A stretch of DNA of 60,060 nt from Prevotellaceae bacterium (GCA_030531085.1 JAUNOM010000013.1:1-60060); one strand, 5' to 3'; shown: positions 1 to 9,975, counted from the first letter of the stretch. Translations and numbers: made by a program. The notes: generated by a model from the sequence alone, not told the origin.

Positions 1-423
1 AAAGCCTGCACCCATCTGTATGATGACGGCGTGAGAATCTTTGTCACCCTTGGCAAACTCCGCAAGGCCATCACAAACAATCCGCAGGGCATCGTCGCCA
101 CAATGAGCATGAACAACCTCTATATGGAGACCGCCACGGAACTGGTTTCGGTATTCACCCTGCTGAAAGATGCCGTCGCCAAAGGCGGCAGGGAAAACAT
201 GCTGACAGGTGCCGACCGCAGCAAGACCTTGTGGGCGTTGAACGACAAGCTGGGTGCTTTCAGCAAGAAACTGCACAGGCTCTACCTCTCCATACGCTAC
301 TACACGATGACAGATGTGTGGAACCATGTCACCGCCGGTATGATAGACCGCAGCAACGGCGAGATAGCCACGCAAGCCCTCGGACGCTGGCGCAGGGCAG
401 GACGAATGACAATCAGTGATTAA
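1..423 (+). CDS. Conjugative-element protein, 5' end outside window (paralogue of next gene)
   Basis: The reading frame is open from base 1, so this is the 3' part (about 140 codons) of a longer gene; the GTG at 31 is unlikely to be the true start. The C-terminal part (YYTMTDVWNHV followed by GRWRRAGR) resembles the end of the next protein (KYTTMGDIWLEI, RRWKQVSK), so the two genes are tandem paralogues. The visible part is helical and polar with no membrane segment. It belongs to the transfer operon by position and strand. I cannot assign a biochemical function. Confidence 0.75.
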   Translation, partial: KACTHLYDDGVRIFVTLGKLRKAITNNPQGIVATMSMNNLYMETATELVSVFTLLKDAVAKGGRENMLTGADRSKTLWALNDKLGAFSKKLHRLYLSIRYYTMTDVWNHVTAGMIDRSNGEIATQALGRWRRAGRMTISD

Positions 424-442
424 CATAGAAAAGGATAAAGAT

Positions 443-1126
443 ATGAGATATAGTAGGTTATTTGTCATAATTCTCTTGGTTTCATCCTTTGCAGGAGTAC
501 GGGCGCAGAACGACCCTACTCTTGCAGGGATGATTCTGCTATATACCAATAAGGCGGAAAAGGAACTGAAGAACCAGGAGAAAGTGATGCTGCTACAGTC
601 CACGGGGCATATCTGGACGAAGGAAGAAGTAGAAGCCACCACCGACCTGCAGCGGGAGTTCAACAACTATCTGGACTCCTTCCGATCCATCGTCTGCTAT
701 GCCGCACAGATATACGGTTTCTATCACGAGATAACACAGCTCACAGACAATATGGGCGGTCTTGTCAGACAGCTTGACGCCCATCCTGCCAACGGACTTG
801 CCGTAGCCCTTTCTACCAAGCGCAACAGGATATACCGTGAGCTGATTATGAACAGCATAGAGATTGTTAACGACATCCGTACGGTATGTCTGTCGGGAAA
901 CAAAATGACCGAGAAAGAGCGTATGGAGATAGTCTTCGGCATCCGTCCCAAACTGAAAATGATGAATAAACAGCTGAAACGCCTGACCAGGGCGGTTAAA
1001 TATACCACCATGGGCGACATCTGGCTGGAGATAGACGAAGGGGCACGTCCTGCCAAGGCCAATAAGGCAGAGATTGTGGCAGAGGCAAAGAGACGCTGGA
1101 AACAGGTAAGCAAGAATGTCAACTGA
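443..1126 (+). CDS. Secreted conjugative-element protein with signal peptide
   Basis: An in-frame ATG exists at 416, but the ATG at 443 follows an A/G-rich ribosome site (aaggataaag) and gives a clean signal peptide (MRYSRLFVIILLVSSFAGVRA, cut near A-Q), so I chose it. The remaining ~205 residues are predicted helical and periplasmic. The C-terminal third matches the preceding truncated protein, indicating a tandem duplication. Proteins of this type recur in Bacteroidales transfer operons; an envelope role in mating-channel assembly is inferred from the signal peptide and context only. Confidence 0.75.
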   Translation: MRYSRLFVIILLVSSFAGVRAQNDPTLAGMILLYTNKAEKELKNQEKVMLLQSTGHIWTKEEVEATTDLQREFNNYLDSFRSIVCYAAQIYGFYHEITQLTDNMGGLVRQLDAHPANGLAVALSTKRNRIYRELIMNSIEIVNDIRTVCLSGNKMTEKERMEIVFGIRPKLKMMNKQLKRLTRAVKYTTMGDIWLEIDEGARPAKANKAEIVAEAKRRWKQVSKNVN

Positions 1127-1203
1127 TGGAGCAGCGGGAGCAGAGCTGAACTTGTTCGGGCTATGCCGAGTAGTGACAGAAGAAGACGAAGTCAAACCGT
1201 AAA

Positions 1204-1872
1204 ATGAAAAAGATGGGATTTTGGAGTTCATTATTAAAACATGGCGGTAAGGCCGCACGGGGAACCGGACACGTCCTCGGCACGACCGGCCGTACAGTGG
1301 GCAGTGCCGCCCTGCACCCGCAGCGCACCCTCATGGGCGCAGGAAAAGCCATGAAGACCGCAGCCGCAGGAGGTGCAGTCGGCTATGTCGCATGGGAGAA
1401 ACTTACCACGGACAAAAGCGTGGCCCGCATTGTCGGTGATGCCGTCATCGGCGAGAGTGCCACCGACACTGTCGCACAGACGGCGGACGATGTGCGTGAG
1501 CTGAAGGACAAGGCAGGGGAAGCCGTGGATGCGGTGAACAATGCCGCAAGCAGCGTCGATAACAAGTTCAGCGGTATCAGCGACTTCTTCAGGAACATGT
1601 TCGGAGGAGGTGGCGGTGACATGATAGGCAATTTCTTCGGGAACATCGGCAAGGGCAATGTATCAGGATTGAGCATCGTGGGACTGGTGGCCGCCGCGTT
1701 TATGGTATTCGGCCGCTTCGGCTGGATGAGCAAGATAGCCGGTGCTCTGCTGGGCATGATGATTATCGGCAACAACTCCAGAGTGTCGCAGGCATTGCCC
1801 AGCGGCGGAACCTCTTCCAACGGTCAGTCCCTGACCGAAGCGGAGCCACAAAACCGGGGAATGAGAAGATAG
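1204..1872 (+). CDS. Glycine/alanine-rich membrane protein of transfer operon
   Basis: The 222-aa protein has a basic N-terminus rich in Gly/Lys/Arg, an Ala/Gly hydrophobic stretch near residues 50-63, a Gly-rich linker with GGGGG near 137-141, and a convincing hydrophobic region at about residues 155-195 (VGLVAAAFMVFGRFGW, then IAGALLGMMIIG). The C-terminus is polar. It looks like a small inner-membrane component. No family is recognised. It sits between the secreted protein and the M23-like gene on the same strand. Confidence 0.65.
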   Translation: MKKMGFWSSLLKHGGKAARGTGHVLGTTGRTVGSAALHPQRTLMGAGKAMKTAAAGGAVGYVAWEKLTTDKSVARIVGDAVIGESATDTVAQTADDVRELKDKAGEAVDAVNNAASSVDNKFSGISDFFRNMFGGGGGDMIGNFFGNIGKGNVSGLSIVGLVAAAFMVFGRFGWMSKIAGALLGMMIIGNNSRVSQALPSGGTSSNGQSLTEAEPQNRGMRR

Positions 1873-1899
1873 GCAGAAAATACTATAAATAGAACATTC

Positions 1900-2730
1900 A
1901 TGAAATATACGGAACAAATGATACTGCGCTCACCGAGCGGCTACTGTATGCCGTTTGAAGAGCCTGCAAAGAAGGACGTGCAGATGTCCTTGGGCTATGG
2001 GGAACAGAAGCATCCAGCCACAGGAGAGACATTCTTCCATCACGGCATCGATTTCAATGTCAACCACTACCTGCTTTCGGCTGTGGCTACAGGTACAGTG
2101 TCCGCCATCGGGTCGGACGCCATGCACGGCATCTACCAGACCATCCGCTATGGCAAGTACGAGGTGACCTACAGGCATCTCTCCAATGTCTTCGCCAATT
2201 TCTCCCAAAGCGTGAAAGCCGGACAGACCGTTGCCGTCAGCGGAGACCTGCTACATATTGAGGTGAAGTTCGACGGCGAGGAAATCAATCCGCTAGAGTT
2301 CCTCACCATGCTCTTCGGCAATATCAAGGCGTTGGAGCATAATGCAATGATTGGTGCGGACGGGAGTGAGGCACAGAGTATGACCATACCCTCTCCATAC
2401 GACACAGACAGGCAGGAGATAGAGGCACTGATGCTCCGCTTCCTGCCCTCCTATTTCGAGGACCTGCAACAAGGAGCATACTGTATTCCTGAGCATACCG
2501 AACAGTCATTGCGCAACATCTTCTCTTTGGGAGCCGGCAAGCACTACTTCTATGAGACCGTGCCGAGCATGTCCAATCCCCTGGGCATCGGTATGCGCAG
2601 TATGCCGTTGGCCGCCAAGGTACAGAACCTGCTGATTGCCGACTTCCTCAACTACCTTGCCATGCGCCATCAGGTATATCTGTCCACCATGGACGAAGTT
2701 CTAAAAAAAAACTCCGGGAGCAAGTCCTGA
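1900..2730 (+). CDS. M23 (LytM)-like protein with degenerate active site; probable frameshift product
   Basis: Residues ~45-155 carry an M23 peptidase fold: HHGIDF gives the first zinc pair (H..D) and YRHLS the central His. The final HxH motif, normally HLHFEV, here reads LLHIEV, so one zinc/catalytic His is Leu and the domain is probably non-catalytic. The zero frame ends a few codons after a run of nine A (2703-2711). The -1 frame continues without a stop through the next 107 codons to 3035, so the natural product may be about 377 residues. The intact M23 enzyme at 7406 may supply the hydrolytic activity. Confidence 0.75.
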   Translation: MKYTEQMILRSPSGYCMPFEEPAKKDVQMSLGYGEQKHPATGETFFHHGIDFNVNHYLLSAVATGTVSAIGSDAMHGIYQTIRYGKYEVTYRHLSNVFANFSQSVKAGQTVAVSGDLLHIEVKFDGEEINPLEFLTMLFGNIKALEHNAMIGADGSEAQSMTIPSPYDTDRQEIEALMLRFLPSYFEDLQQGAYCIPEHTEQSLRNIFSLGAGKHYFYETVPSMSNPLGIGMRSMPLAAKVQNLLIADFLNYLAMRHQVYLSTMDEVLKKNSGSKS

Positions 2731-3035
2731 CGCATGACGGCATCATCGATCCTCTTGCGGACTTGGATGTGGACATCCAGAGCTTCGACATTCCGAGGAT
2801 GGTGAGCGTCTATCCTGACCGTGCCGGAGTGCGTTGGTGGACGAAGGCATGGTTCAACGGCAAGGAGGAAGGAGAGCCGTCCGTTGAGATAGAGGAACGC
2901 CTCGCCGTACTGTTCATCCACAATATGGTGAACAAGGATGAATGGCTGGAGGAGCATTACCCCAAGCAGATGGAAATCTACCACAATGCCATCGAGCAGA
3001 CAAAGGAGCAGATTCTTAAACAATACAATATATAG
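2712..3035 (+). CDS. C-terminal extension of the M23-like protein, reached by -1 frameshift
   Basis: This frame has good coding character directly from the A-run (LREQVLTHDGIIDPLADLDV...) but no start codon near its beginning. The only early candidate is a TTG at 2763 without a convincing ribosome site. It lies in the -1 frame relative to 1900-2730. The slippery heptamer A AAA AAC (2706-2712) is in phase for -1 slippage, and an inverted repeat CAAGTCC (2721-2727)/GGACTTG (2759-2765) begins 8 nt downstream. An indel in the homopolymer or a sequencing error would give the same picture. Confidence 0.55.
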   Translation, partial: LREQVLTHDGIIDPLADLDVDIQSFDIPRMVSVYPDRAGVRWWTKAWFNGKEEGEPSVEIEERLAVLFIHNMVNKDEWLEEHYPKQMEIYHNAIEQTKEQILKQYNI

Positions 3036-3043
3036 TCAGATAT

Positions 3044-4852
3044 ATGGCAGTCAAAAACAGCAAGCGCTTTGCGGAGATAGAGCGTCTTATGAGCGACTAT
3101 TTCGGGTGCCACCTTGCCCCTGTGATGAGTAAGGTGCAGCAGGATCTGTCACGTAAACAGGCAGATGAGATGCGTGCCTATTCCAGCAGTACGGCTGGCA
3201 TCCTGCGCTCCATGGCTTCCGCCAACATGCCCGGAGACGACCCATACGCCACGCTGAGAATCACAGGCGAATGGAACAGCAAGACCACAGAAGACTATCT
3301 TGCCATGTGCAAGGACTCCATACTGGGCAACAGGGATATGCAGCGCGACCTCGCGATTATGGCCGGGGAATGGCGGAAAGCCGTGGTTACGGAAATCGGA
3401 CGGGAACGCTATGACGCACTGTCAAGGCAGTTGGGGTGTGATTTGGCATACGCCTACATCGACCACCGCATGGAAAAGCTGATGATAGACAGGATGGTAA
3501 AGGACAAAATGCCTAAATCGTCCGCCGACTATATCCTCCGCAAAGCCGCACAGACCAGCCTGTTCAGTTTGCCTTACGAACTGAACAAGTCACCTCTGGC
3601 TGCAGAGATTGAAGCCAAGGGAGAGGCTGCATACAAGCCTTCGAAAACAGAGATAACCATCGGATGGGCAGCCGGTGCTTCTGCCGATGCCGTAACGATG
3701 GGAGGTGTCGGCTCTTGGGCAACATTCGCAAGGTTTGTGGGTGTTGACGTGGTGTTCAATGCCGGGATGGAACATCTCAGCAAAAAGAACAGCAGACAAG
3801 AGGTCAGTGTGGAGGATTGCATCAGCAAAGGTGTTTTTGGAACAAATGCCAATGTCTTTACCGCTTTCCGCAAGGATGCACAGAACATCAAAAATCACGA
3901 GAACAGCTACATCAAGGCCACTAATGACCGTCTCAAAAAGAAAATACCCACAAAGAATTATATGTTTATGGATTGGATCAAGCAGCCTGAACGGACAACA
4001 CTCCCATGGAATAAGGGAACATTTCTTGACCATCATGCCGACGATGCGGCACAAAGAAAAGGCAAGTACAAGGATGTGCCTTTGATGGTCGCGCCCGGGC
4101 AGGAAGATGAATATCTGAAAATAAAGGAACGTCAGGAAACCGAGGTAAAGAAAGAGGTAACTGTGCAGGAAAAACCACAGGACACATCCCAAGAAAGACA
4201 GGAACAGAACACAGAAACAGTCACACAACTGGAAGAATCCGCCATTCAGACAAACGAGAACGGCTGGGACGGGTTATTGCAGAGTTTCGGGCTGAACGGC
4301 TTTTCTGACATCGGCAAGAACCTTGGCTATGTGCTGGCCATGCTTCCCAATGTGCTTGTCGGGCTGTTCACCGGAAAGACCAAATCGCTGAATATGGACA
4401 ATAGCCTGTTGCCGCTGGCAACCATTGCCGCAGGAATATTCGTGAAGAACCCCATTCTCAAGATAATGCTGATGGGAATGGGCGGAGCCAACCTGCTGAA
4501 CAAGACCGGGCATGAGGTGCTGGACAGGAAACAGCATGAAGGCATCGCTTCACCTGCCACAAACAATGTAGGCCACAACGTTCAGTTCCGTCAATATCCC
4601 GACGAGCCGCTCAACCCGCGTATCAGCACCCCGATGCTGCAAGGACGATGCCTTGTCACCAATATAGACAATGTGCCCTGTACCATCCAGTTGCCCGACA
4701 CCGTGATAGGAGCTTATCAGTCCGGCGCATTGCCGCTGAACACCCTTGCCAATGCCATACTTGCGAAAAACGACCAGCTGCGGCAGATGGCAGCGGTACA
4801 GTATGAGAAGAATGCCCATGAGGAGGTTATAAGACCAAGAGGAATACAATAA
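3044..4852 (+). CDS. Large transfer-operon protein with two C-terminal membrane segments
   Basis: The 602-aa protein starts 8 nt after the preceding frame ends. Residues 1-200 are helical and soluble. Near 205-235 is a moderately hydrophobic Gly/Ala-rich stretch (IGWAAGASADAVTMGG). Residues ~350-400 are a charged Glu/Gln/Lys-rich linker. Two membrane segments follow near 425-445 (LGYVLAMLPNVLVGLFTG) and 455-490 (LLPLATIAAGIF, ILKIMLMGMGG). The C-terminal ~80 residues are polar. I do not recognise the family. Co-orientation and tight spacing place it in the transfer operon, probably in the inner membrane. Confidence 0.7.
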   Translation: MAVKNSKRFAEIERLMSDYFGCHLAPVMSKVQQDLSRKQADEMRAYSSSTAGILRSMASANMPGDDPYATLRITGEWNSKTTEDYLAMCKDSILGNRDMQRDLAIMAGEWRKAVVTEIGRERYDALSRQLGCDLAYAYIDHRMEKLMIDRMVKDKMPKSSADYILRKAAQTSLFSLPYELNKSPLAAEIEAKGEAAYKPSKTEITIGWAAGASADAVTMGGVGSWATFARFVGVDVVFNAGMEHLSKKNSRQEVSVEDCISKGVFGTNANVFTAFRKDAQNIKNHENSYIKATNDRLKKKIPTKNYMFMDWIKQPERTTLPWNKGTFLDHHADDAAQRKGKYKDVPLMVAPGQEDEYLKIKERQETEVKKEVTVQEKPQDTSQERQEQNTETVTQLEESAIQTNENGWDGLLQSFGLNGFSDIGKNLGYVLAMLPNVLVGLFTGKTKSLNMDNSLLPLATIAAGIFVKNPILKIMLMGMGGANLLNKTGHEVLDRKQHEGIASPATNNVGHNVQFRQYPDEPLNPRISTPMLQGRCLVTNIDNVPCTIQLPDTVIGAYQSGALPLNTLANAILAKNDQLRQMAAVQYEKNAHEEVIRPRGIQ

Positions 4853-4869
4853 TCAAAAGATAAGTATAT

Positions 4870-7401
4870 ATGAAAGACAAAACAGAACAGAACGAGCAAC
4901 AGGAGCAGAATGTCAAAGGCCAAATTGAAAAACGGGCGACCGACAAGCTGGTATCATTGCTCAGCCAGGCACTGACGAGTGCCGTGGATGCTGGCGGACA
5001 TTGGCTGAATGCCAGCGGGAAATTGTACCCGAAGCTATACCCGAAAGGCTTTGCGGTCAGCCCTTTCAATGCCGTTATCCTTGCCCTCGACTCCGATGCA
5101 AAGGGATGCAAGACCAATCTCTTCACACTCTTCTCGGAAGCCAAGGCACGCGGGGAAAGTGTGAGGGAGCATGAGAAGGGCGTACCGTTCCTTTACTACA
5201 ACTGGAACAAGTATGTGAACCGCAACAATCCGGACGATGTAATCACCAGAGAGGCGTACATGGATTTGCCGGAAAAGGACAGGCAGCTGTATAAGGGTGT
5301 CAAGAACAGGGAGACCAGAATGCTTTTCAATATCGACCAGACGCTCCTGCCCATGTCCAACGAGACGGACTACAGCATCGCTCTGAGAAAGAACGGCAAT
5401 GTGGAGGAAAGGGGCTACGGGTCAAAGGAGGACAAGCAGCTGCACGGCTATGTCAACGCATTTCTTCAGAAGATGAAGGACAATCTTGTCGCTGTACGGC
5501 AGGACGGTAGCGGAGTCGCCCATTATGACTCAGGAAAGGATGTCATCTACCTGCCACGCCAGCGTGACTTCGAGCATTATAACGACTATGTGCAGGAGAT
5601 GATGCGCCAGCTGGTGTCCGCCACCGGCCATCAGCAGCGTCTGGCACGTGAGGGCATGGTCATGAAGAACGGCAAAGCCCCATCGGAAGATGCCGTCAGG
5701 AAGGAACGTCTCATAACCGAAATCGCCTCCGGGGTAAAGATGCTGGAACTGGGATTGCCCGCACGTCTGTCAAGGGACAGTCTCGGAATGGTGGACTATT
5801 GGACGAGGGAACTCAAAGAGGACCCATGCCTGATTGATGCCGTAGAGAGTGAGGTGAACGGTGCGCTGAATGTACTGAAGAAAGCGGAACAGGGCGAGAA
5901 GGTGGAGTATGCCACCCGTCAGAATCAAAGGGAGACCGCGCGGATGCAGGAACAGATGCCCGGACACTTCTTTGTGGCGGACGAAATCAAGCAGCATCCC
6001 AGTGAGGAGCAGAGGACTGTGGTTATAGTAAGGGATACTGCAGGCAAGACCGCAGACGTGGTATTGCCGCAAGGGGCTTCCTTAGAGGTGAACAACGAGA
6101 TAAAGGGCATGAACAAGCAGCGCTTTACCAGTGCCTTGCAGAAGGAAGGCTATGACACCGTGCGTTTCTACAATCCCGACGGAGCATTGGGCTTCCGCCC
6201 GGACGACGGCTATTTTGCAGACAAGAAGATAACCGTGTCACGGTTGAAGAACTGGTCGATAGAGGACCTGTCCTCCCTGGATGCCACAGAGGCTGTGAAC
6301 CATAGCAGGGAGGTCGGCTTTGACAGCGTGCAGATGGTAAAAGACGACAAGGAACGTTGGGCACTGTATATCAAGCCTGAGGGCAAGGACGGCTTTGCCG
6401 TCTATCCCGACAAGGGTGACCTCAACCAGTTCTTCACCACCTTGAAGCAGTCAATGGACAATATCGAGAACGTGCGTGTGGAGCTGGCGCAGAAATACTA
6501 TGCCATGGCAGAGGCGAAGCCTGATCTGAAGGTTGACATCTTCGGTGCGACGGACCGGGAGGTTGACCTGAACCGCATCCAGCGTGTCGCCGTGTTCCGT
6601 GCAAAGTCCGGAGCCTGCCTGTGCGCAGCCACCATCGACGGCAGGAAGATGCAGCCGAGAAGCGTCAGCCCCTCCCAATGGCAGCGTCTGTGGGTGGCTC
6701 CCGACAGGGAGTCATACAAGCAAAGCCTTGCCGCCTCGCTGTTTGCCGATGTATTGCAAAAGGACAATGCCGTAGAACAGACCCGGCAGGAAAAACAGGA
6801 GGAGGCGACGGAGAACAAACAGGCAGAAACGGCTACCGTGGAGAAGCATGAAGAACAGGCGCAAGAGAACCGTCAGGACGATAGGCAAACAGAGGAAAAA
6901 GAGAAGAGCCGGAAAAAGGAAGCTGCGGATAAAGAGCAGAAGAAGCAGGAAGAGAAGCATAAACAGGAAGAGAAGAAAGAGAATGAAGCTGTTAAAGCCG
7001 CAGTCTCACCTATCATAAAGCAGTATCTTGACCTGAAGAGAAAACGTCCTGACGCAGTCCTGCTTTTCCGTTGCGGTGATTTCTACGAGACCTATAAGGA
7101 GGATGCGGTCAAAGCCGCTAAAATTCTCGGCATCACCCTGACAAAGAGTACAAGCCGCAAGGATGACGAGGGCAAGCCGCTTGCAATGGCAGGCTTTCCT
7201 TATCATGCACTTGACACGTACCTTCCCAAGTTAATTAGGGCAGGTGAGCGTGTCGCCATCTGTGACCAGCTGGAGGAGCCGAGACAAAAGACCTTAGCCA
7301 AGCGAGGTGTCAGTGAAACGGACTCACCTGTGAGCAAGGCGGAAAATACCGTTTCGCCGGAGAATAAGACAGAAGAACAACATTCAGGACTGAGGAGATA
7401 G
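4870..7401 (+). CDS. ArdC-like protein with dead zincin and C-terminal MutS domain I
   Basis: This 843-aa protein is a fusion. Residues ~15-165 resemble the ArdC N-terminal ssDNA-binding domain. Residues ~210-330 align with the ArdC zincin domain, but where the intact paralogue at 9976 has FHEMTHSTG this one reads [10 protein letters not shown], so the HExxH metal site is lost. Residues ~610-710 are a charged Glu/Lys/Gln linker, probably coiled coil. Residues ~712-815 match MutS domain [21 protein letters not shown], then GDFYETY, with the Phe-x-Glu mismatch-reading motif intact near residue 738. There is no MutS ATPase. Lack of a signal peptide suggests a cytoplasmic DNA-binding role, perhaps on transferred strands (inference). 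Confidence 0.8.
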   Translation: MKDKTEQNEQQEQNVKGQIEKRATDKLVSLLSQALTSAVDAGGHWLNASGKLYPKLYPKGFAVSPFNAVILALDSDAKGCKTNLFTLFSEAKARGESVREHEKGVPFLYYNWNKYVNRNNPDDVITREAYMDLPEKDRQLYKGVKNRETRMLFNIDQTLLPMSNETDYSIALRKNGNVEERGYGSKEDKQLHGYVNAFLQKMKDNLVAVRQDGSGVAHYDSGKDVIYLPRQRDFEHYNDYVQEMMRQLVSATGHQQRLAREGMVMKNGKAPSEDAVRKERLITEIASGVKMLELGLPARLSRDSLGMVDYWTRELKEDPCLIDAVESEVNGALNVLKKAEQGEKVEYATRQNQRETARMQEQMPGHFFVADEIKQHPSEEQRTVVIVRDTAGKTADVVLPQGASLEVNNEIKGMNKQRFTSALQKEGYDTVRFYNPDGALGFRPDDGYFADKKITVSRLKNWSIEDLSSLDATEAVNHSREVGFDSVQMVKDDKERWALYIKPEGKDGFAVYPDKGDLNQFFTTLKQSMDNIENVRVELAQKYYAMAEAKPDLKVDIFGATDREVDLNRIQRVAVFRAKSGACLCAATIDGRKMQPRSVSPSQWQRLWVAPDRESYKQSLAASLFADVLQKDNAVEQTRQEKQEEATENKQAETATVEKHEEQAQENRQDDRQTEEKEKSRKKEAADKEQKKQEEKHKQEEKKENEAVKAAVSPIIKQYLDLKRKRPDAVLLFRCGDFYETYKEDAVKAAKILGITLTKSTSRKDDEGKPLAMAGFPYHALDTYLPKLIRAGERVAICDQLEEPRQKTLAKRGVSETDSPVSKAENTVSPENKTEEQHSGLRR

Positions 7402-7405
7402 ACGT

Positions 7406-8962
7406 ATGGGAAAGAACGCCGAGTATGCCGCACAATATGCGGCTGAAGCTAAAGAGCAGATGAAAAGGTATGGCATACCCGCCTCCGTCATCCTTGCACA
7501 GGGAATACTGGAGAGCAGCAACGGCCAGAGCGAGCTGTCGCGCAACTGCAACAATCATTTCGGCATCAAGGCAACCGCGTCATGGCTGAGAAACGGCGGT
7601 GAGTATGCGCTTTATACCGATGACAAGCCGAACGAGAAGTTCTGCAAGTACAAGACCGTGGGTGACAGCTATGAGCACCATTCGCAGTTCCTGAAGAATA
7701 ACAGCCGGTATGCCCGATGTTTTGAGCTTTCCCCGGATGATTACAAGGGATGGACACGAGGCATTGAGAAAGCCGGCTATGCCACAGGCGGCGGTTATGC
7801 GGCAAGTCTGCAACGCATCATCGAGGCCAACGGACTGGACCGTTATGACAAGGAGGTAATGCAGGAGATGAGGGCGGAGGGACGGACGTTTGGAGTGGAA
7901 GGCAATCCACGTGAGGACACACATGCGTCTGACGTATCGCAGTCCGTCGAATATTCGTTTCCCGTAAAGCGGGAGGAGTTCCTTTTTGTCACCTCACCGT
8001 TCGGCAACCGCCAAGATCCGATGAATCCGTCCGGACAGCAGATGCACAAAGGCATTGACATCAAGACAAGCCATGATGCGGTGTTGGCTACGGAAAACGG
8101 GGGCAAGATAGTAGCGGTCAACCATAATGCCAACACGGCAGGCGGCAAGTCCGTAACGGTGGAATACACCTGTGAGGACGGCGGCAAGGTGCAATGCTCC
8201 TACCTGCATCTGTCAGACATATCCGTTAAAGTCGGAGATACCGTCAGAGCCGGACAGGAACTGGGTGTGTCGGGCAATACCGGCACACGGACTACTGGCG
8301 AGCATCTGCATTTCGGTGTGAAGGCGGTTGCCGCTGACGGCACGAAACGGGACATGGATCCGGCCGCCTATCTGGCTGAGATAGGTCAGAAGGGCAACAT
8401 CAAACTCCAGGCATTGCATAATGGCAACGATTTACTGGCGAAATACAAGAGCGATATGCCACAGGAACAAAAGACTTCGTCTGAGGACTGGATGAAGAAA
8501 TTACTGTCCTCTGAAGACAGCGGTGTCGGCATATCAGGAACCAATGATCCCATACTTGACATGGCGATGACCACCTTCATGTCCCTGATGATGCTGGCGG
8601 CACAGATAGACAGCAAGGACGAGGAGCGGCAAAAAGGACTTATTTCTGCAATGGCGGCCAACAGATCGGTGGATTTGACTCCGCTCATTCCGGGCATGAG
8701 GCAATGCACCCTGTCGGTGGGTGAGAATGGCAGGACTGTCCTTCAGGCAGACAATGGCACCGTGAAAATAAACCGCGAGCTGACATCCCCGGAGATGAAC
8801 CGCCTGTCATTGGTACTGGGGCAGGAGAACTTGTCGGAAGAAAGCAAGCGGATGAAAATAGCCGGAATGGTGACGGGCATCATCGCCACACAGCAGGCCT
8901 CACAGAACTTTGAACAGGGAATGGAGGCTGAGAGCCAACAACAAAGTTTGCAGAGAAAATGA
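7406..8962 (+). CDS. Cell-wall hydrolase: glucosaminidase plus M23 endopeptidase
   Basis: Residues ~1-145 are a FlgJ/glucosaminidase-type domain (PASVILAQGILESSNGQSEL with catalytic Glu; NNHFGIKA; SYEHHSQFL). Residues ~185-315 are an intact M23 metallopeptidase: HKGIDI, YLHLS and EHLHFGV supply every zinc ligand. The remaining ~190 residues contain a hydrophobic patch near 385-400 (MAMTTFMSLMMLAAQI). Such two-activity enzymes open peptidoglycan for the mating channel. No signal peptide is visible, so it must be exported by the machinery or act from within. Its stop overlaps the next gene (ATGA), implying translational coupling. Confidence 0.88.
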   Translation: MGKNAEYAAQYAAEAKEQMKRYGIPASVILAQGILESSNGQSELSRNCNNHFGIKATASWLRNGGEYALYTDDKPNEKFCKYKTVGDSYEHHSQFLKNNSRYARCFELSPDDYKGWTRGIEKAGYATGGGYAASLQRIIEANGLDRYDKEVMQEMRAEGRTFGVEGNPREDTHASDVSQSVEYSFPVKREEFLFVTSPFGNRQDPMNPSGQQMHKGIDIKTSHDAVLATENGGKIVAVNHNANTAGGKSVTVEYTCEDGGKVQCSYLHLSDISVKVGDTVRAGQELGVSGNTGTRTTGEHLHFGVKAVAADGTKRDMDPAAYLAEIGQKGNIKLQALHNGNDLLAKYKSDMPQEQKTSSEDWMKKLLSSEDSGVGISGTNDPILDMAMTTFMSLMMLAAQIDSKDEERQKGLISAMAANRSVDLTPLIPGMRQCTLSVGENGRTVLQADNGTVKINRELTSPEMNRLSLVLGQENLSEESKRMKIAGMVTGIIATQQASQNFEQGMEAESQQQSLQRK

Positions 8963-9141
8963 AAAGGATAATGTATCACCTGTGTACGGTATTGATGGGG
9001 TTACTGGTAGTGGCAGGACATTTCCTGTTTACCCGATGGCTTTTCGGTCAGACCGTGGCTGTCGCCAGTCTCGTCTTTCAGTTTGTAGTCGGAGCATGGA
9101 TTGTCTATGAGCTGATCCGAGCACCTGTCTGTGATGACTGA
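8959..9141 (+). CDS. Small two-segment membrane protein
   Basis: The 60-aa protein is coupled to the hydrolase by an ATGA overlap. Two hydrophobic segments are visible, about residues 7-24 (HLCTVLMGLLVVAGHFLF) and 33-52 (VAVASLVFQFVVGAWIVY). It could be an inner-membrane partner, or an immunity or holin-like helper that controls export of the upstream hydrolase; that is inference from adjacency. The family is not recognised. Confidence 0.6.
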   Translation: MKRIMYHLCTVLMGLLVVAGHFLFTRWLFGQTVAVASLVFQFVVGAWIVYELIRAPVCDD

Positions 9142-9289
9142 CAAGCGTTTGTCGGCATTGCAGATATATTTGCTTCGCAGATGTTTTCTCGCCATGGCAA
9201 TGATTGAACAAGTTCATCATTACTCATCCGGCTTAACGAAAACATTCCACTTGGACACTGGAAAAGTTTAATTCAAAACGTATCAAGCA

Positions 9290-9970
9290 ATGATCAAATG
9301 TAATGTAACAGTGTGCGGAACGGTCAGCAAGACCGCTACCTGCCGCACGAACAAGGAGGGCAAGCCGTTCGTGAGCTTTGCCATGAATGTGGTGATTCCT
9401 GCAAAGAACGGGATAAACAAGACCATCGAGGTGTCGGTCATCAAGGACGGGACACTGACAGAGGCCGGGGGCTGTAATGTGGGCAGCCGCATTGAAGTTA
9501 CGGGTGTGCTCACACCCAAGAAGCGCGGTGATGCCATGTACTTCAACCTGGCAGCCAAGGGTATTAACTGTAATCCCACTAAAGACAAGGACTGTATCGA
9601 AGGTGAAATGGAGTTCCGGGGAAAAACCGGGAAAAACATTGATGAAAAGCAGGACAAGAACGGAGTACCCTTTATAAAGTTCTCAGGCTTCTCTGCCGAA
9701 AAGGTACAGGACAGTTTTGAGTACATCTGGGTCAGCTTCTTCCTGTTTGACGGGAAGCGGGAGGATTGGCTGACGCCGGGTGTGAAGGCAAGCATCAAGG
9801 GTGCCTTGTCCCTTTCCGTGTTCAATGACAAGTTGGACTTCTCCTGCCGTATTTCGGAGATGAGCGAATATGTGCCACAACCGAACGAGCAGCGAGAGCA
9901 GAGAGGAGCAGGCTCCGTCTATGCCGAGTCGCAAGGGAGGAAGACCGAAGGTCAACCATATAACGGATAA
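9290..9970 (+). CDS. OB-fold, SSB-related protein
   Basis: The 226-aa protein begins like a single-stranded DNA-binding protein (MIKCNVTVCGTVSKTATCRT, then KPFVSFAMNVVIP). Residues ~120-190 (FIKFSGFSAEKVQDSFEYIW, GVKASIKGALSLSVF) look like a second OB fold, so it may be a tandem-OB protein. The tail is Gln/Glu/Arg-rich rather than the usual SSB acidic tip. It lies 5 nt before the ArdC gene. A role in protecting ssDNA during transfer is inferred from fold and context. Confidence 0.65.
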   Translation: MIKCNVTVCGTVSKTATCRTNKEGKPFVSFAMNVVIPAKNGINKTIEVSVIKDGTLTEAGGCNVGSRIEVTGVLTPKKRGDAMYFNLAAKGINCNPTKDKDCIEGEMEFRGKTGKNIDEKQDKNGVPFIKFSGFSAEKVQDSFEYIWVSFFLFDGKREDWLTPGVKASIKGALSLSVFNDKLDFSCRISEMSEYVPQPNEQREQRGAGSVYAESQGRKTEGQPYNG

Positions 9971-9975
9971 TTCTT

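Noticed and set aside
593-1258. 221-aa minus-strand open frame
   Set aside because: It is the complement of the secreted-protein gene at 443 and the start of the gene at 1204; codon pattern and signal peptide support the plus strand.
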